A program made the translations under genes and the position numbers. From Alphaproteobacteria bacterium (lineage in GTDB: Bacteria > Pseudomonadota > Alphaproteobacteria > Sphingomonadales > SMXR01), in contig DAOWAS010000009.1 in assembly GCA_030634465.1 (NCBI GenBank), forward strand, positions 1 through 33,389: a stretch of DNA of 33,389 nucleotides, read 5' to 3'. Below the pieces are notes generated by a model. It saw only the letters and a program-made list of their open reading frames with translations, was not told the origin of the DNA and did no database searches. Positions 1 to 7,119 of the stretch are shown here, one piece after another (position 1 is the stretch's first letter; every line of letters begins with the position of its first letter).

Positions 1-1
1 A

Positions 2-298
2 CAAGCACTGGAAAAACAAATACAAACAAAGGTTGAGCAATATATAGAAGGCCCGCTTGAAGAAGCTGCGGTACAGTTAATTGAAGAAAACTTGGCAAAA
101 GAGAATAACGAAGAAGATAGCTCAGATGTTGAAGAAGAAAAATTATCCGCACAAGACGAGCAAAATGAAATAACATCGCCAAATAATGAAAGTGCTAATG
201 AAAGCACTGATGAAAGCACTGTTGAAACAAATGAAGAAACAGATGCTGTAGATACAGATATTGCTGGCACTGCAAAGCAAGAAGATGAACAGGAATAA
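2..298 (+). CDS. fliH: 3' end of probable flagellar assembly protein FliH (partial)
   Basis: The reading frame is open from the first bases of the window to a TAA at 296, so this is the C-terminal part of a longer gene cut by the left edge. The TTG at 92 is an internal codon, not the start. The visible 98 residues begin with a helical stretch (EKQIQTKVEQYIEG) and then become extremely acidic and low in complexity (Glu, Asp, Asn, Ser, Thr), probably disordered. Assignment to FliH, the regulator of the FliI export ATPase, rests mainly on position: fliF-fliG-fliH-fliN is the usual order in Rhodospirillales-like flagellar operons, and fliN follows 76 bases later. The visible residues alone do not prove FliH, and an uncharacterised operon member is possible. 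Confidence 0.5.
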   Translation, partial: QALEKQIQTKVEQYIEGPLEEAAVQLIEENLAKENNEEDSSDVEEEKLSAQDEQNEITSPNNESANESTDESTVETNEETDAVDTDIAGTAKQEDEQE

Positions 299-311
299 AA
301 AATAAAAATAG

Positions 312-332
312 CCTCGCGAAAATAAAGCGAGG
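312..332 (+). other. Short hairpin between fliH and fliN
   Basis: CCTCGC (312-317) and GCGAGG (327-332) are perfect 6-base inverted arms around a 9-base A-rich loop. No T-run follows on the + strand, so it is not a clear intrinsic terminator for the operon. It could be an mRNA-stabilising or processing hairpin that separates the levels of FliH and FliN. Confidence 0.45.
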
Positions 333-374
333 AAAGTGAGATAAAAGTTAAGAAGTTTATAAGGAGTATGGCTA

Positions 375-788
375 ATGGCCGATGATGAAAACATAGAAGA
401 TGGTTTAGAGGCTGAAGCTGGTGCTGATGACGCTGCCACAGACACTGGTGCCGAAGATGCTGCGTCTGCCGATATGGAATTTGAAGAAATTAAGCAGGAA
501 GCAGAAACTTCTCCCTTTGATGGTGATGACGACTCCCATTCAGCAACTGAGCTAGAGCCTGTTTTTGATGTTCCAGTTAATGTGCAGGTGGTTTTGGGCA
601 AGTCATACTTGGAAGTAAGCCAGCTATTGAAACTAGGACCAGGTGCGGTTGTAGAACTAGACCGCAAGGTTGGTGAAGCCATAGATATTTATGTAAATGA
701 CCGTCTTGTGGCTCGTGGCGAGGTGATTTTATTAGATGAAAACCTTGGCGTGACCATGACTGAAATTATTAAGGGTGATCGCATCTAA
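375..788 (+). CDS. fliN: Flagellar motor switch protein FliN
   Basis: FliN forms the base of the cytoplasmic C-ring together with FliM. It takes part in rotation switching and docks the FliH-FliI export complex. The protein has 137 residues. The first 60 or so are acidic and poorly conserved, which is common in alphaproteobacterial FliN. Residues about 62-133 are a typical SpoA (surface presentation of antigens) domain, with the sequence DVPVNVQVVLGKS, then LKLGPGAVVELDR and VNDRLVARGEVIL. The start ATG at 375 follows an AAGGAG box at 361-366. An ATG at 368 opens only a five-codon frame. It lies between the probable fliH and motA, in a + strand flagellar operon. Confidence 0.93.
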   Translation: MADDENIEDGLEAEAGADDAATDTGAEDAASADMEFEEIKQEAETSPFDGDDDSHSATELEPVFDVPVNVQVVLGKSYLEVSQLLKLGPGAVVELDRKVGEAIDIYVNDRLVARGEVILLDENLGVTMTEIIKGDRI

Positions 789-811
789 TTGCGTTTTTGT
801 AAGGATTATTA

Positions 812-1573
812 ATGACCGCCATTTTTGGAATATTTTCAGCATTTGCACTGGTTCTTGCGGCCATGTTTATGGGCGGGCCGTTAGCTTCATTTTTCAACCC
901 TGGCGGCATACTTATTGTTGTTTTTGGCACCATTGCCGTAACTTCAGTTAGCTTTGCGGGCAAAGAGTTGCTCGACACACCTAGTACAATTTGGCAGCTT
1001 TTATCACAAAAACCCAAGAACCCGACAAAAGAGGCTCACAGAATTATTCAACTGTCGGAAAAAGCTCGAAAAGACGATTTGGTTAAGCTTGAAAAACAAC
1101 TGTTAAAAAGCAAATCATCACCATTGTTTTTAAAAGGTATACAGCTTTTAATTGATGGCATTAAGTCAGATTATGTGGAAAACCTTATGCTGCGTGAGGC
1201 TGGAACTATCCAATCTAAAAGCCTTAAAAGTGTTGATGTGTTGCGCCGTGCCGGTGAAGTGTCCCCTGCCATGGGTCTAATTGGAACATTGGTTGGCCTT
1301 ATTCAAATGTTGGGCAATTTGGATGACCCATCCACCATTGGTAAGGCCATGGCAATTGCCCTGTTGACCACATTTTATGGTGCCATATTAGCACATATGT
1401 TTTTTATTCCCTTGGCCGCCAGAATTGAGCGCATTTCGGGGGATCAAGCTTTGTTAAATTCTGTTTATGCCTTGGGTGCAAGCTCCATAGGCAGAAGAGA
1501 GAACCCAAGACAATTAGAAATTATTCTAAACACCATTTTGCCACCTGAGCAAAAAGTACGTTATTTTGACTAA
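812..1573 (+). CDS. motA: Flagellar stator protein MotA (short PomA/MotP-like class)
   Basis: This is the stator subunit that couples ion flow to torque, a four-helix inner-membrane protein of the MotA/TolQ/ExbB family. The 253-residue length matches the PomA/MotP class better than the longer E. coli MotA (295 residues). The N-terminus is hydrophobic (two helices). A charged cytoplasmic loop spans about residues 60-145. The conserved block GEVSPAMGLIGTLVGLIQML then precedes the last two helices, with FYGAILAHMFFIPLA in the final one. The start ATG at 812 has an AAGGA box just upstream. No motB lies beside it, since flbD is next, so the partner must be encoded elsewhere. The ion (H+ or Na+) cannot be read from MotA alone. 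Confidence 0.93.
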   Translation: MTAIFGIFSAFALVLAAMFMGGPLASFFNPGGILIVVFGTIAVTSVSFAGKELLDTPSTIWQLLSQKPKNPTKEAHRIIQLSEKARKDDLVKLEKQLLKSKSSPLFLKGIQLLIDGIKSDYVENLMLREAGTIQSKSLKSVDVLRRAGEVSPAMGLIGTLVGLIQMLGNLDDPSTIGKAMAIALLTTFYGAILAHMFFIPLAARIERISGDQALLNSVYALGASSIGRRENPRQLEIILNTILPPEQKVRYFD

Positions 1574-1591
1574 CAAATATTGGCGTAAGTC

Positions 1592-1612
1592 ATAATTACA
1601 AAATGTAATTAT
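1592..1612. promoter_or_regulatory. Perfect palindrome in the flbD leader
   Basis: ATAATTACA (1592-1600) and TGTAATTAT (1604-1612) are perfect 9-base inverted arms around a 3-base A loop, ending 26 bases before the flbD ATG. There is no T-run after it. It could be a dimeric operator controlling flbD, or an RNA hairpin that decouples flbD from motA. It does not look like the GC-rich ftr sites bound by Caulobacter FlbD. Confidence 0.5.
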
Positions 1613-1638
1613 AGAACTAGACACCACGGAGAGAGAAA

Positions 1639-3003
1639 ATGAGACTGTTAATTGTAGGAACCCTAAACGGTCAGCTTGGAACCGCTAGTAAAATGGCTAT
1701 TTCTAACGGCGCACAGGTAACCCACATTGAAGACACCCAAGGTGCTCTTGGCATTTTACGCTCAAAAGGAGCAGACCTGCTAATCATTGATGTGGCTTTG
1801 GAAATTAAAGCTTTCATCAAGCAAATTCGCTCAGAACATTTTTCTCTGCCTGTAATTGCTTGCGGCGTTGGCAACAATGCCGAACTAGCCATTGAGGCTA
1901 TCAGAGCAGGAGCAAAAGAGTATTTACCACTGCCGCCTGATGCTGAGCTTATAGCCGCAGTTTTACAAGCGGTTAGTGATGACGAGCGCCCTTTCATTTA
2001 CAAAGATCCAGCAATGGACAAGGTGGTTAAGCTTGCCGAGCAAATAGCCCCGTCTGAGGCCAGCATTTTGATAACTGGCGAAACTGGTTCTGGTAAAGAG
2101 GTAATGGCGCGCTACGTACACGAACGCAGCAACCGAGCCAACAAACCCTTCATTGCCATCAACTGCGCGGCTATTCCTGAAAACTTGCTTGAATCTGAGC
2201 TGTTTGGTCATGAAAAAGGTGCTTTCACTGGTGCTGTGGCACGGCGTGTGGGTAAATTTGAAGAAGCCGATGGTGGCACATTACTGCTTGATGAAATTAG
2301 CGAAATGGACGTGCGCTTGCAGGCTAAGTTATTGCGCGCCTTGCAAGAGCGTGAAATTGACAGAGTTGGTGGCAACAAGCCCGTTCCTATTAACATCCGC
2401 ATTATCGGCACCTCAAACCGTAACTTGGCAGAAGAGGTTAAGGCAGGCAATTTCCGTGAAGATTTAATGTTCCGTCTTAATGTTGTTAATTTAAAAATTC
2501 CCTCACTGAGTGAACGCAAACAAGACATTCCAGAACTGGCAAAGTTTTTTTCCAAACGCTATGCCGAAATGAATGACGTTCCTATCAGAGAGCTTTCTGA
2601 TGAAGCCATGAGCCAGCTAAAAAACCACCACTGGCAGGGCAACGTTCGTGAACTGGAAAACACCATTCACCGTGCTGTGCTTTTAGCGCAGGGTGACGTT
2701 ATCGGTGTTGAAGCTATTTTGTTACCTGATGGTTCCACCCATTCGGCCGCACCTGCTGGCACTGGTCAGCAGTCTGGTGACGAAGCCCAAGTGGCGGGCG
2801 GTGTATTGGTGGGCAAAACAGTGGCTCAGGTAGAACAAGACCTTATAATTGACACCCTGAAACATTGCCTAGGAAACCGCACCCATGCGGCAAACATTCT
2901 TGGCATTTCCATCAGAACTTTGCGTAACAAACTTAATCTTTATGTAAATGATGGTGTCAGTGTTCCCGGTAATGAGAACCAAGGCTCTTCCGCATCAGCA
3001 TAA
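1639..3003 (+). CDS. flbD: Sigma-54-dependent flagellar transcriptional activator FlbD
   Basis: FlbD is an NtrC-family activator of late flagellar genes in alphaproteobacteria. It works with sigma-54 and in Caulobacter is controlled by FliX. The 454 residues contain three domains in order. First is a degenerate receiver (about 1-115): Asp51 is present, but the usual Asp-Asp acidic pocket is replaced by VGT near residues 6-8, and the switch lysine by Leu98. Next is a complete AAA+ domain, with Walker A GETGSGKE at 147-154, the sigma-54 loop GAFTGA at 194-199 and Walker B DGGTLLLDE at 211-219. Last is a Fis-type helix-turn-helix near the C-terminus (AANILGISIRTLRNKL). The opening MRLLIVGTLNGQLG is very close to Caulobacter FlbD as I recall it. 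The start ATG follows GGAGAG. The degenerate receiver is typical of FlbD and fits phosphorylation-independent control. Confidence 0.93.
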   Translation: MRLLIVGTLNGQLGTASKMAISNGAQVTHIEDTQGALGILRSKGADLLIIDVALEIKAFIKQIRSEHFSLPVIACGVGNNAELAIEAIRAGAKEYLPLPPDAELIAAVLQAVSDDERPFIYKDPAMDKVVKLAEQIAPSEASILITGETGSGKEVMARYVHERSNRANKPFIAINCAAIPENLLESELFGHEKGAFTGAVARRVGKFEEADGGTLLLDEISEMDVRLQAKLLRALQEREIDRVGGNKPVPINIRIIGTSNRNLAEEVKAGNFREDLMFRLNVVNLKIPSLSERKQDIPELAKFFSKRYAEMNDVPIRELSDEAMSQLKNHHWQGNVRELENTIHRAVLLAQGDVIGVEAILLPDGSTHSAAPAGTGQQSGDEAQVAGGVLVGKTVAQVEQDLIIDTLKHCLGNRTHAANILGISIRTLRNKLNLYVNDGVSVPGNENQGSSASA

Positions 3004-3035
3004 TGGCGCATCAGCATAATGGCGCATCAGTATAA
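2991..3035 (+). repeat. 16-bp tandem repeat across the flbD stop codon
   Basis: The unit CGCATCAGCATAATGG occurs at 2991-3006 and 3007-3022, with a third partial copy at 3023-3035 that has one change (GTATAA). The flbD TAA (3001-3003) lies in the first copy, so the later copies repeat the stop-codon context outside the gene. It looks like a recent slipped-strand duplication. Confidence 0.9.
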
Positions 3036-3087
3036 ATAACTGGCAGTTTTAGTTAGCCCAATTTAATTTTTAGGAAGTACGCCTAGT

Positions 3088-5187
3088 ATGAGCGACGCAA
3101 CATCAAATCAATCTGGCACTGCATTTAGCGGTGATACCGAAAGAGGCATGCGTACCGACCTTATAATGGCTCTTGGCATTATAGCCATTCTTTTAATGCT
3201 TATCATGCCAATGCCGGGCTGGTTGCTCGATCTTATGCTTACCATATCCATAACCTTTTCGGTTTTGGTGCTTATGACCGCTATTTTCATTGAAAAGCCG
3301 CTACATTTCAGCTCTTTTCCAACCATTCTTTTGGTGGCGACGATGCTGCGATTATCGCTAAATCTGGCGTCCACCCGACTTATATTATCAGAAGGGCACA
3401 CAGGCTCAGATGCGGCTGGTGCCGTTATTGAGGCCTTTGGCAACTTTCTCATGGGGGGCAACGTTCTAATTGGTCTAATTATCTTCTCCATTTTGGTTAT
3501 TGTTAACTTTATCGTTATTACCAAGGGTTCTGGGCGTATTGCCGAGGTTGCCGCCCGCTTTAGCTTGGACGCTATGCCCGGCAAGCAAATGGCTATTGAT
3601 GCCGACCTTTCTTCAGGAATTATGGACGAAGCCGAAGCCAGAGCAAGGCGAAAAGAGTTGGAGGGTGAAAGCAGTTTTTATGGCTCTATGGATGGTGCCT
3701 CAAAGTTCGTGCGTGGTGACGCTGTTGCCGGATTGTTAATTACATTCATCAACATTGTTGGTGGCATTATCATTGGCACAACTGGTGAAGACATGTCGTT
3801 TGGCAACGCTGTTGACCGCTACACTGCGCTGACAATTGGTGATGGTCTGGTAACCCAAATACCTGCACTTATCGTATCTACTGCCGCAGGCATGTTGGTT
3901 ACAAAAGCAGGCGTTTCTGGCAGTACTGACAAGGCGCTATTTTCACAGCTAAGTATGCATCCCCAAGCCATGATGGTTTCATCAGGGCTTTTATTCTTGT
4001 TGGGTGTAATGCCAGGGTTGCCATTTTTGCCATTTTTCCTAATTGGTGGTTTGCTAGCATTCACTGGCATTCGACTACAGAACAACCAACAAAATAAAGC
4101 TCGAGAGCTGCTAGTAGCTGAAACCACGCCCACAGAAGAAGCCGCCCCAGTGGAGGAACCCATAACCGCGGCCTTGGCAATTGACCAAGTACGGTTGGAG
4201 CTAGGCTACGGCTTATTGGCATTAATTAACGATGACAGTGGTTACCGCCTGACCGACCAGATTAAAGCACTAAGACGGCAACTAGCCAGTGATCGTGGTT
4301 TTGTTATGCCCTCTGTTCGCATTTTGGATAACATGCAATTACCGGGCAATACTTATGCCATTCGCATTAAAGAAACTGAAATTGGCAGGGGTGATGTGCG
4401 CCCGGGAATGTTGTTGGTTATGGACCCCAAAGGTGAACAAGTTACCTTGGCGGGTGAGCCAACAACCGAACCTGCATTTGGCCTGCCTGCCATGTGGGTT
4501 GACCAGACCCTGCGCGAAGAAGCGTCATTCCGTGGCTATACGGTGGTGGATGCCGCCACAGTTGTAACCACGCACTTAACCGAAGCCATTAAAGAAAACA
4601 TGGCTGAACTGCTTTCATATGCAGAAACCCAAAAACTGTTGGACGACCTGCACGAAGGACAGCAAAAGCTTATTGGCGATCTGGTGCCAAATATTATTTC
4701 AGTGTCGGGCATTCAACGTATTTTGCAAAACCTGCTTGCTGAAAGCATTTCCATACGCGACCTGCCAACCATTTTGGAAGGAATTTCCGAAGGTGCTGGC
4801 TATTCACAAAACATCGTTACAATTACCGAACATGTGCGTGGCAGATTATCTCGTCAAATTTCTAATGCCAACACCGTGGCTGATGGCTTCATTCCGCTAT
4901 TAACCCTTTCACCAGAATGGGAACAATCGTTTCAAGAAGCACTTATTGGTCAGGGCGATGAAAAGCAACTGGCAATGGCACCAAGTAAGTTACAAGAATT
5001 TATCACGGCTGTGCGTATGAGCTTTGACCAGCAAGCGCAAATTGGTCTAGTACCTGTTTTGCTAACCAGCCCTAATATTCGCCCTTATGTCCGCTCTATT
5101 ATTGAGCGCGTACGTTCCGCCACAATTGTAATGAGCCAAAATGAAATTCATCCAAAAGCAAAAATTAAAACACTGGGCCAAGTTTAA
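3088..5187 (+). CDS. flhA: Flagellar type III export gate protein FlhA
   Basis: FlhA is the main membrane component of the flagellar export gate, built of N-terminal transmembrane helices and a large cytosolic domain that docks chaperone-substrate complexes. The 699 residues match the family. About eight hydrophobic segments lie in residues 25-330. The conserved block LNLASTRLILSEG is at about 91-103. The FHIPEP-type signature spans about 147-174, with GSGRIAEVAARF followed by DAMPGKQMAIDADL. The soluble domain begins near residue 360, after an acidic Glu/Pro linker. The start ATG at 3088 has AGGAAG ten bases upstream. It follows flbD and precedes flhF in the same operon. No key motif seems to be missing. 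Confidence 0.96.
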   Translation: MSDATSNQSGTAFSGDTERGMRTDLIMALGIIAILLMLIMPMPGWLLDLMLTISITFSVLVLMTAIFIEKPLHFSSFPTILLVATMLRLSLNLASTRLILSEGHTGSDAAGAVIEAFGNFLMGGNVLIGLIIFSILVIVNFIVITKGSGRIAEVAARFSLDAMPGKQMAIDADLSSGIMDEAEARARRKELEGESSFYGSMDGASKFVRGDAVAGLLITFINIVGGIIIGTTGEDMSFGNAVDRYTALTIGDGLVTQIPALIVSTAAGMLVTKAGVSGSTDKALFSQLSMHPQAMMVSSGLLFLLGVMPGLPFLPFFLIGGLLAFTGIRLQNNQQNKARELLVAETTPTEEAAPVEEPITAALAIDQVRLELGYGLLALINDDSGYRLTDQIKALRRQLASDRGFVMPSVRILDNMQLPGNTYAIRIKETEIGRGDVRPGMLLVMDPKGEQVTLAGEPTTEPAFGLPAMWVDQTLREEASFRGYTVVDAATVVTTHLTEAIKENMAELLSYAETQKLLDDLHEGQQKLIGDLVPNIISVSGIQRILQNLLAESISIRDLPTILEGISEGAGYSQNIVTITEHVRGRLSRQISNANTVADGFIPLLTLSPEWEQSFQEALIGQGDEKQLAMAPSKLQEFITAVRMSFDQQAQIGLVPVLLTSPNIRPYVRSIIERVRSATIVMSQNEIHPKAKIKTLGQV

Positions 5188-5244
5188 TGCTAAGTTCTAA
5201 TTCAGGGTTCTCAAAAAAATAAAGTAAATTAGCGAGTAATTGTT

Positions 5245-6300
5245 ATGCGATTAAAGACCTTCAAAGCCGCAACAATGGCAGAAGCGCTAGAGCTGGTTCG
5301 TGGTGAACTGGGTCGTGATGCCATTATTATACGCTCTGAGGAAGAAGACGGTAACAATGGTGCCACCATTACCGCCGCATATGAGGGCGTAGCCCCCACC
5401 CCTGAAGTAGAACCAGAAGTACCTGACATTGCCGCCCTAATGGGTGAGGCCATTCATGCCAAGCACAGAGATAATGCTGATACCAGTTTTGACCTAGAAG
5501 AATTAATAGCTGTGCTTAAGCACCACGGGGTGCCACACGACATGTCCATGCGCTTGCAAACTGCGGCATCATCATTTGCTGCTGAAAATTTGGAAGAGGC
5601 ACTATCATCAGCCTTGGAAACATCGTTTCGTTTTTATAATTTACCTGCCACATCAAACCGTCCGTTTATTTTGGTTGGCCCCACAGGTGCTGGTAAAACT
5701 ATTGCCAGTGCCAAGCTTGCGGCTGAAGCTGTAATGCAGAAAAAAACAGTGGAAATTATTACCATAGACACCATTAAATCCACAGGGTTCGAGCAGTTGC
5801 AAAACTTTGCCACCCTTATGAAATGCACAGTAAGTGCCGCCGACAGCCCTGAAAAACTGGCAGAAATTTTAAACAACCGTGCTACGGGTGACGATGCCCC
5901 TGACCTGACCATTATTGATACCTTTGGTGTTAACCCGTTTGACAAGACCGAGTTGGAAAGCCTCGCAAGGTTTATTAAGGCAGGTAAAGCCGAACCTGTT
6001 TTGGTTATGCCTGCGGGTCTGGATCCGGTGGAGGCAGGCGAAATATCCCAGATATTTGCCAGCATGGGAACACGGCTTTTTGTACCGACAAAACTGGATG
6101 CCGTAAGACGCTATGCCAGTGTGCTAACCGCAGCACAAGCAGGTGGCATGACCATAGCCGCCATTGGCAACTCGCCCATTGTGGCTGACCAGTTGCAACC
6201 AGCTTCACCGTTGTTGTTAGGCAGGTTGATAGGGCAAATTGCCACAAAAAAAGATTTCATTAAAAACACAAGTAACCCAGATAAAAGAGCCGCAATATGA
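5245..6300 (+). CDS. flhF: Flagellar SRP-type GTPase FlhF (non-canonical GTPase motifs)
   Basis: FlhF is an SRP-family GTPase that sets flagellar position and number, acting at the membrane with FlhG. The 351 residues have the family N-terminus (MRLKTFKAATMAEAL and GRDAIII), a helical N domain and a G domain. The P-loop GPTGAGKT is at 145-152 and the base-recognition motif TKLD at 282-285. Two motifs differ from Ffh, FtsY and classical FlhF. The DTYR-type motif reads DTIKSTGFEQL (175-185), and the G3 motif, usually DTAGR, reads DTFGVNPF (225-232) and lacks the arginine. This may be normal for the lineage. The stop codon overlaps the flhG start by four bases (ATGA), so the two are probably translationally coupled. 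The start ATG at 5245 has only a weak ribosome-binding site. Confidence 0.87.
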   Translation: MRLKTFKAATMAEALELVRGELGRDAIIIRSEEEDGNNGATITAAYEGVAPTPEVEPEVPDIAALMGEAIHAKHRDNADTSFDLEELIAVLKHHGVPHDMSMRLQTAASSFAAENLEEALSSALETSFRFYNLPATSNRPFILVGPTGAGKTIASAKLAAEAVMQKKTVEIITIDTIKSTGFEQLQNFATLMKCTVSAADSPEKLAEILNNRATGDDAPDLTIIDTFGVNPFDKTELESLARFIKAGKAEPVLVMPAGLDPVEAGEISQIFASMGTRLFVPTKLDAVRRYASVLTAAQAGGMTIAAIGNSPIVADQLQPASPLLLGRLIGQIATKKDFIKNTSNPDKRAAI

Positions 6301-7082
6301 CAGAAAAACCAAGAAAATTATTAGAGCGCAAACTAATTACCGTGGCATCTGGCAAGGGCGGTGTTGGCAAAACGTGGCTTTCTGTAACCTTGGCGCACAC
6401 ACTAGCCAGCATGGGCCGCAAGGTGCTTTTGTTTGATGGCGATTTGGGCTTGGCAAATGTTGACATTCAGCTTGGCTTTATGCCTGAACGTGACTTGGGC
6501 GATGTTATTGCCGGCAAATACACCATGAAAGAAGTTATCAGCACTTATGACGATACTGGCAGCACTGGTGGTCAGTTGGATATTATTGCTGGCAAGTCTG
6601 GCTCTGGCTCATTGGGCAACTTGGCTAGAGAACGATTAATGCAAATAAGATCTGAGCTAATTGAACTAGCCAAAGACTATGACCATGTGGTTTTAGATTT
6701 AGCGGCGGGTGTTGATGCCAGTGTGAACATTTTATCTTACCACAAGGGGCTAGTGCTTGTGGTGCTGACAGCCGACCCCACATCGCTGACCGATGCCTAT
6801 GCATTTATTAAGCTGACACATATGCGTGATCCAAATACAAATATACAAATTGTGGTTAATAATGTGCCATCAAAGCAAGAGGGCAAAAAAGCATTTGAAG
6901 CCCTGCAAAAGGCCTGTCAGGGATTTTTGAAGTTTTCCCCTGCATTAGCTGGTATTATAAAAAATGATAGCAAAGTGGTGGAAAGTATTAGGGCGCAAAC
7001 CCCTATTTTAAACCGCCACCCGCAATCAGACGCGGCAACGTCTGCAAAAGAGTTAGCTGAAAAAATGCCGCAGTTTGAGTAA
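6297..7082 (+). CDS. flhG: MinD-like ATPase FlhG (FleN/YlxH)
   Basis: FlhG is a ParA/MinD-family ATPase that limits flagellar number and acts on FlhF. The 261 residues carry the deviant Walker A motif (SGKGGVGKT, Lys20 to Thr26), the conserved acidic block DGDLGLANVDIQLG (47-60) and a Walker B-type stretch, DHVVLDLAAG. The N-terminus before the P-loop is short and lacks an obvious DQAxxLR motif, which in other FlhG proteins stimulates FlhF. No clear amphipathic MinD-type tail is visible. The ATG overlaps the flhF stop codon (ATGA). The neighbourhood makes FlhG far more likely than MinD or ParA. Confidence 0.9.
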   Translation: MTEKPRKLLERKLITVASGKGGVGKTWLSVTLAHTLASMGRKVLLFDGDLGLANVDIQLGFMPERDLGDVIAGKYTMKEVISTYDDTGSTGGQLDIIAGKSGSGSLGNLARERLMQIRSELIELAKDYDHVVLDLAAGVDASVNILSYHKGLVLVVLTADPTSLTDAYAFIKLTHMRDPNTNIQIVVNNVPSKQEGKKAFEALQKACQGFLKFSPALAGIIKNDSKVVESIRAQTPILNRHPQSDAATSAKELAEKMPQFE

Positions 7083-7119
7083 TTAGACCATGAAGTAAAC
7101 ACACCTCAAGGTGAATAAA

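Noticed and set aside
143-682. Minus-strand open frame of 179 codons opposite fliH and fliN
   Set aside because: It is a shadow of the acidic, Glu-rich coding strand. Its Ser/Leu/Phe-rich composition and absent ribosome-binding site do not suggest a gene.
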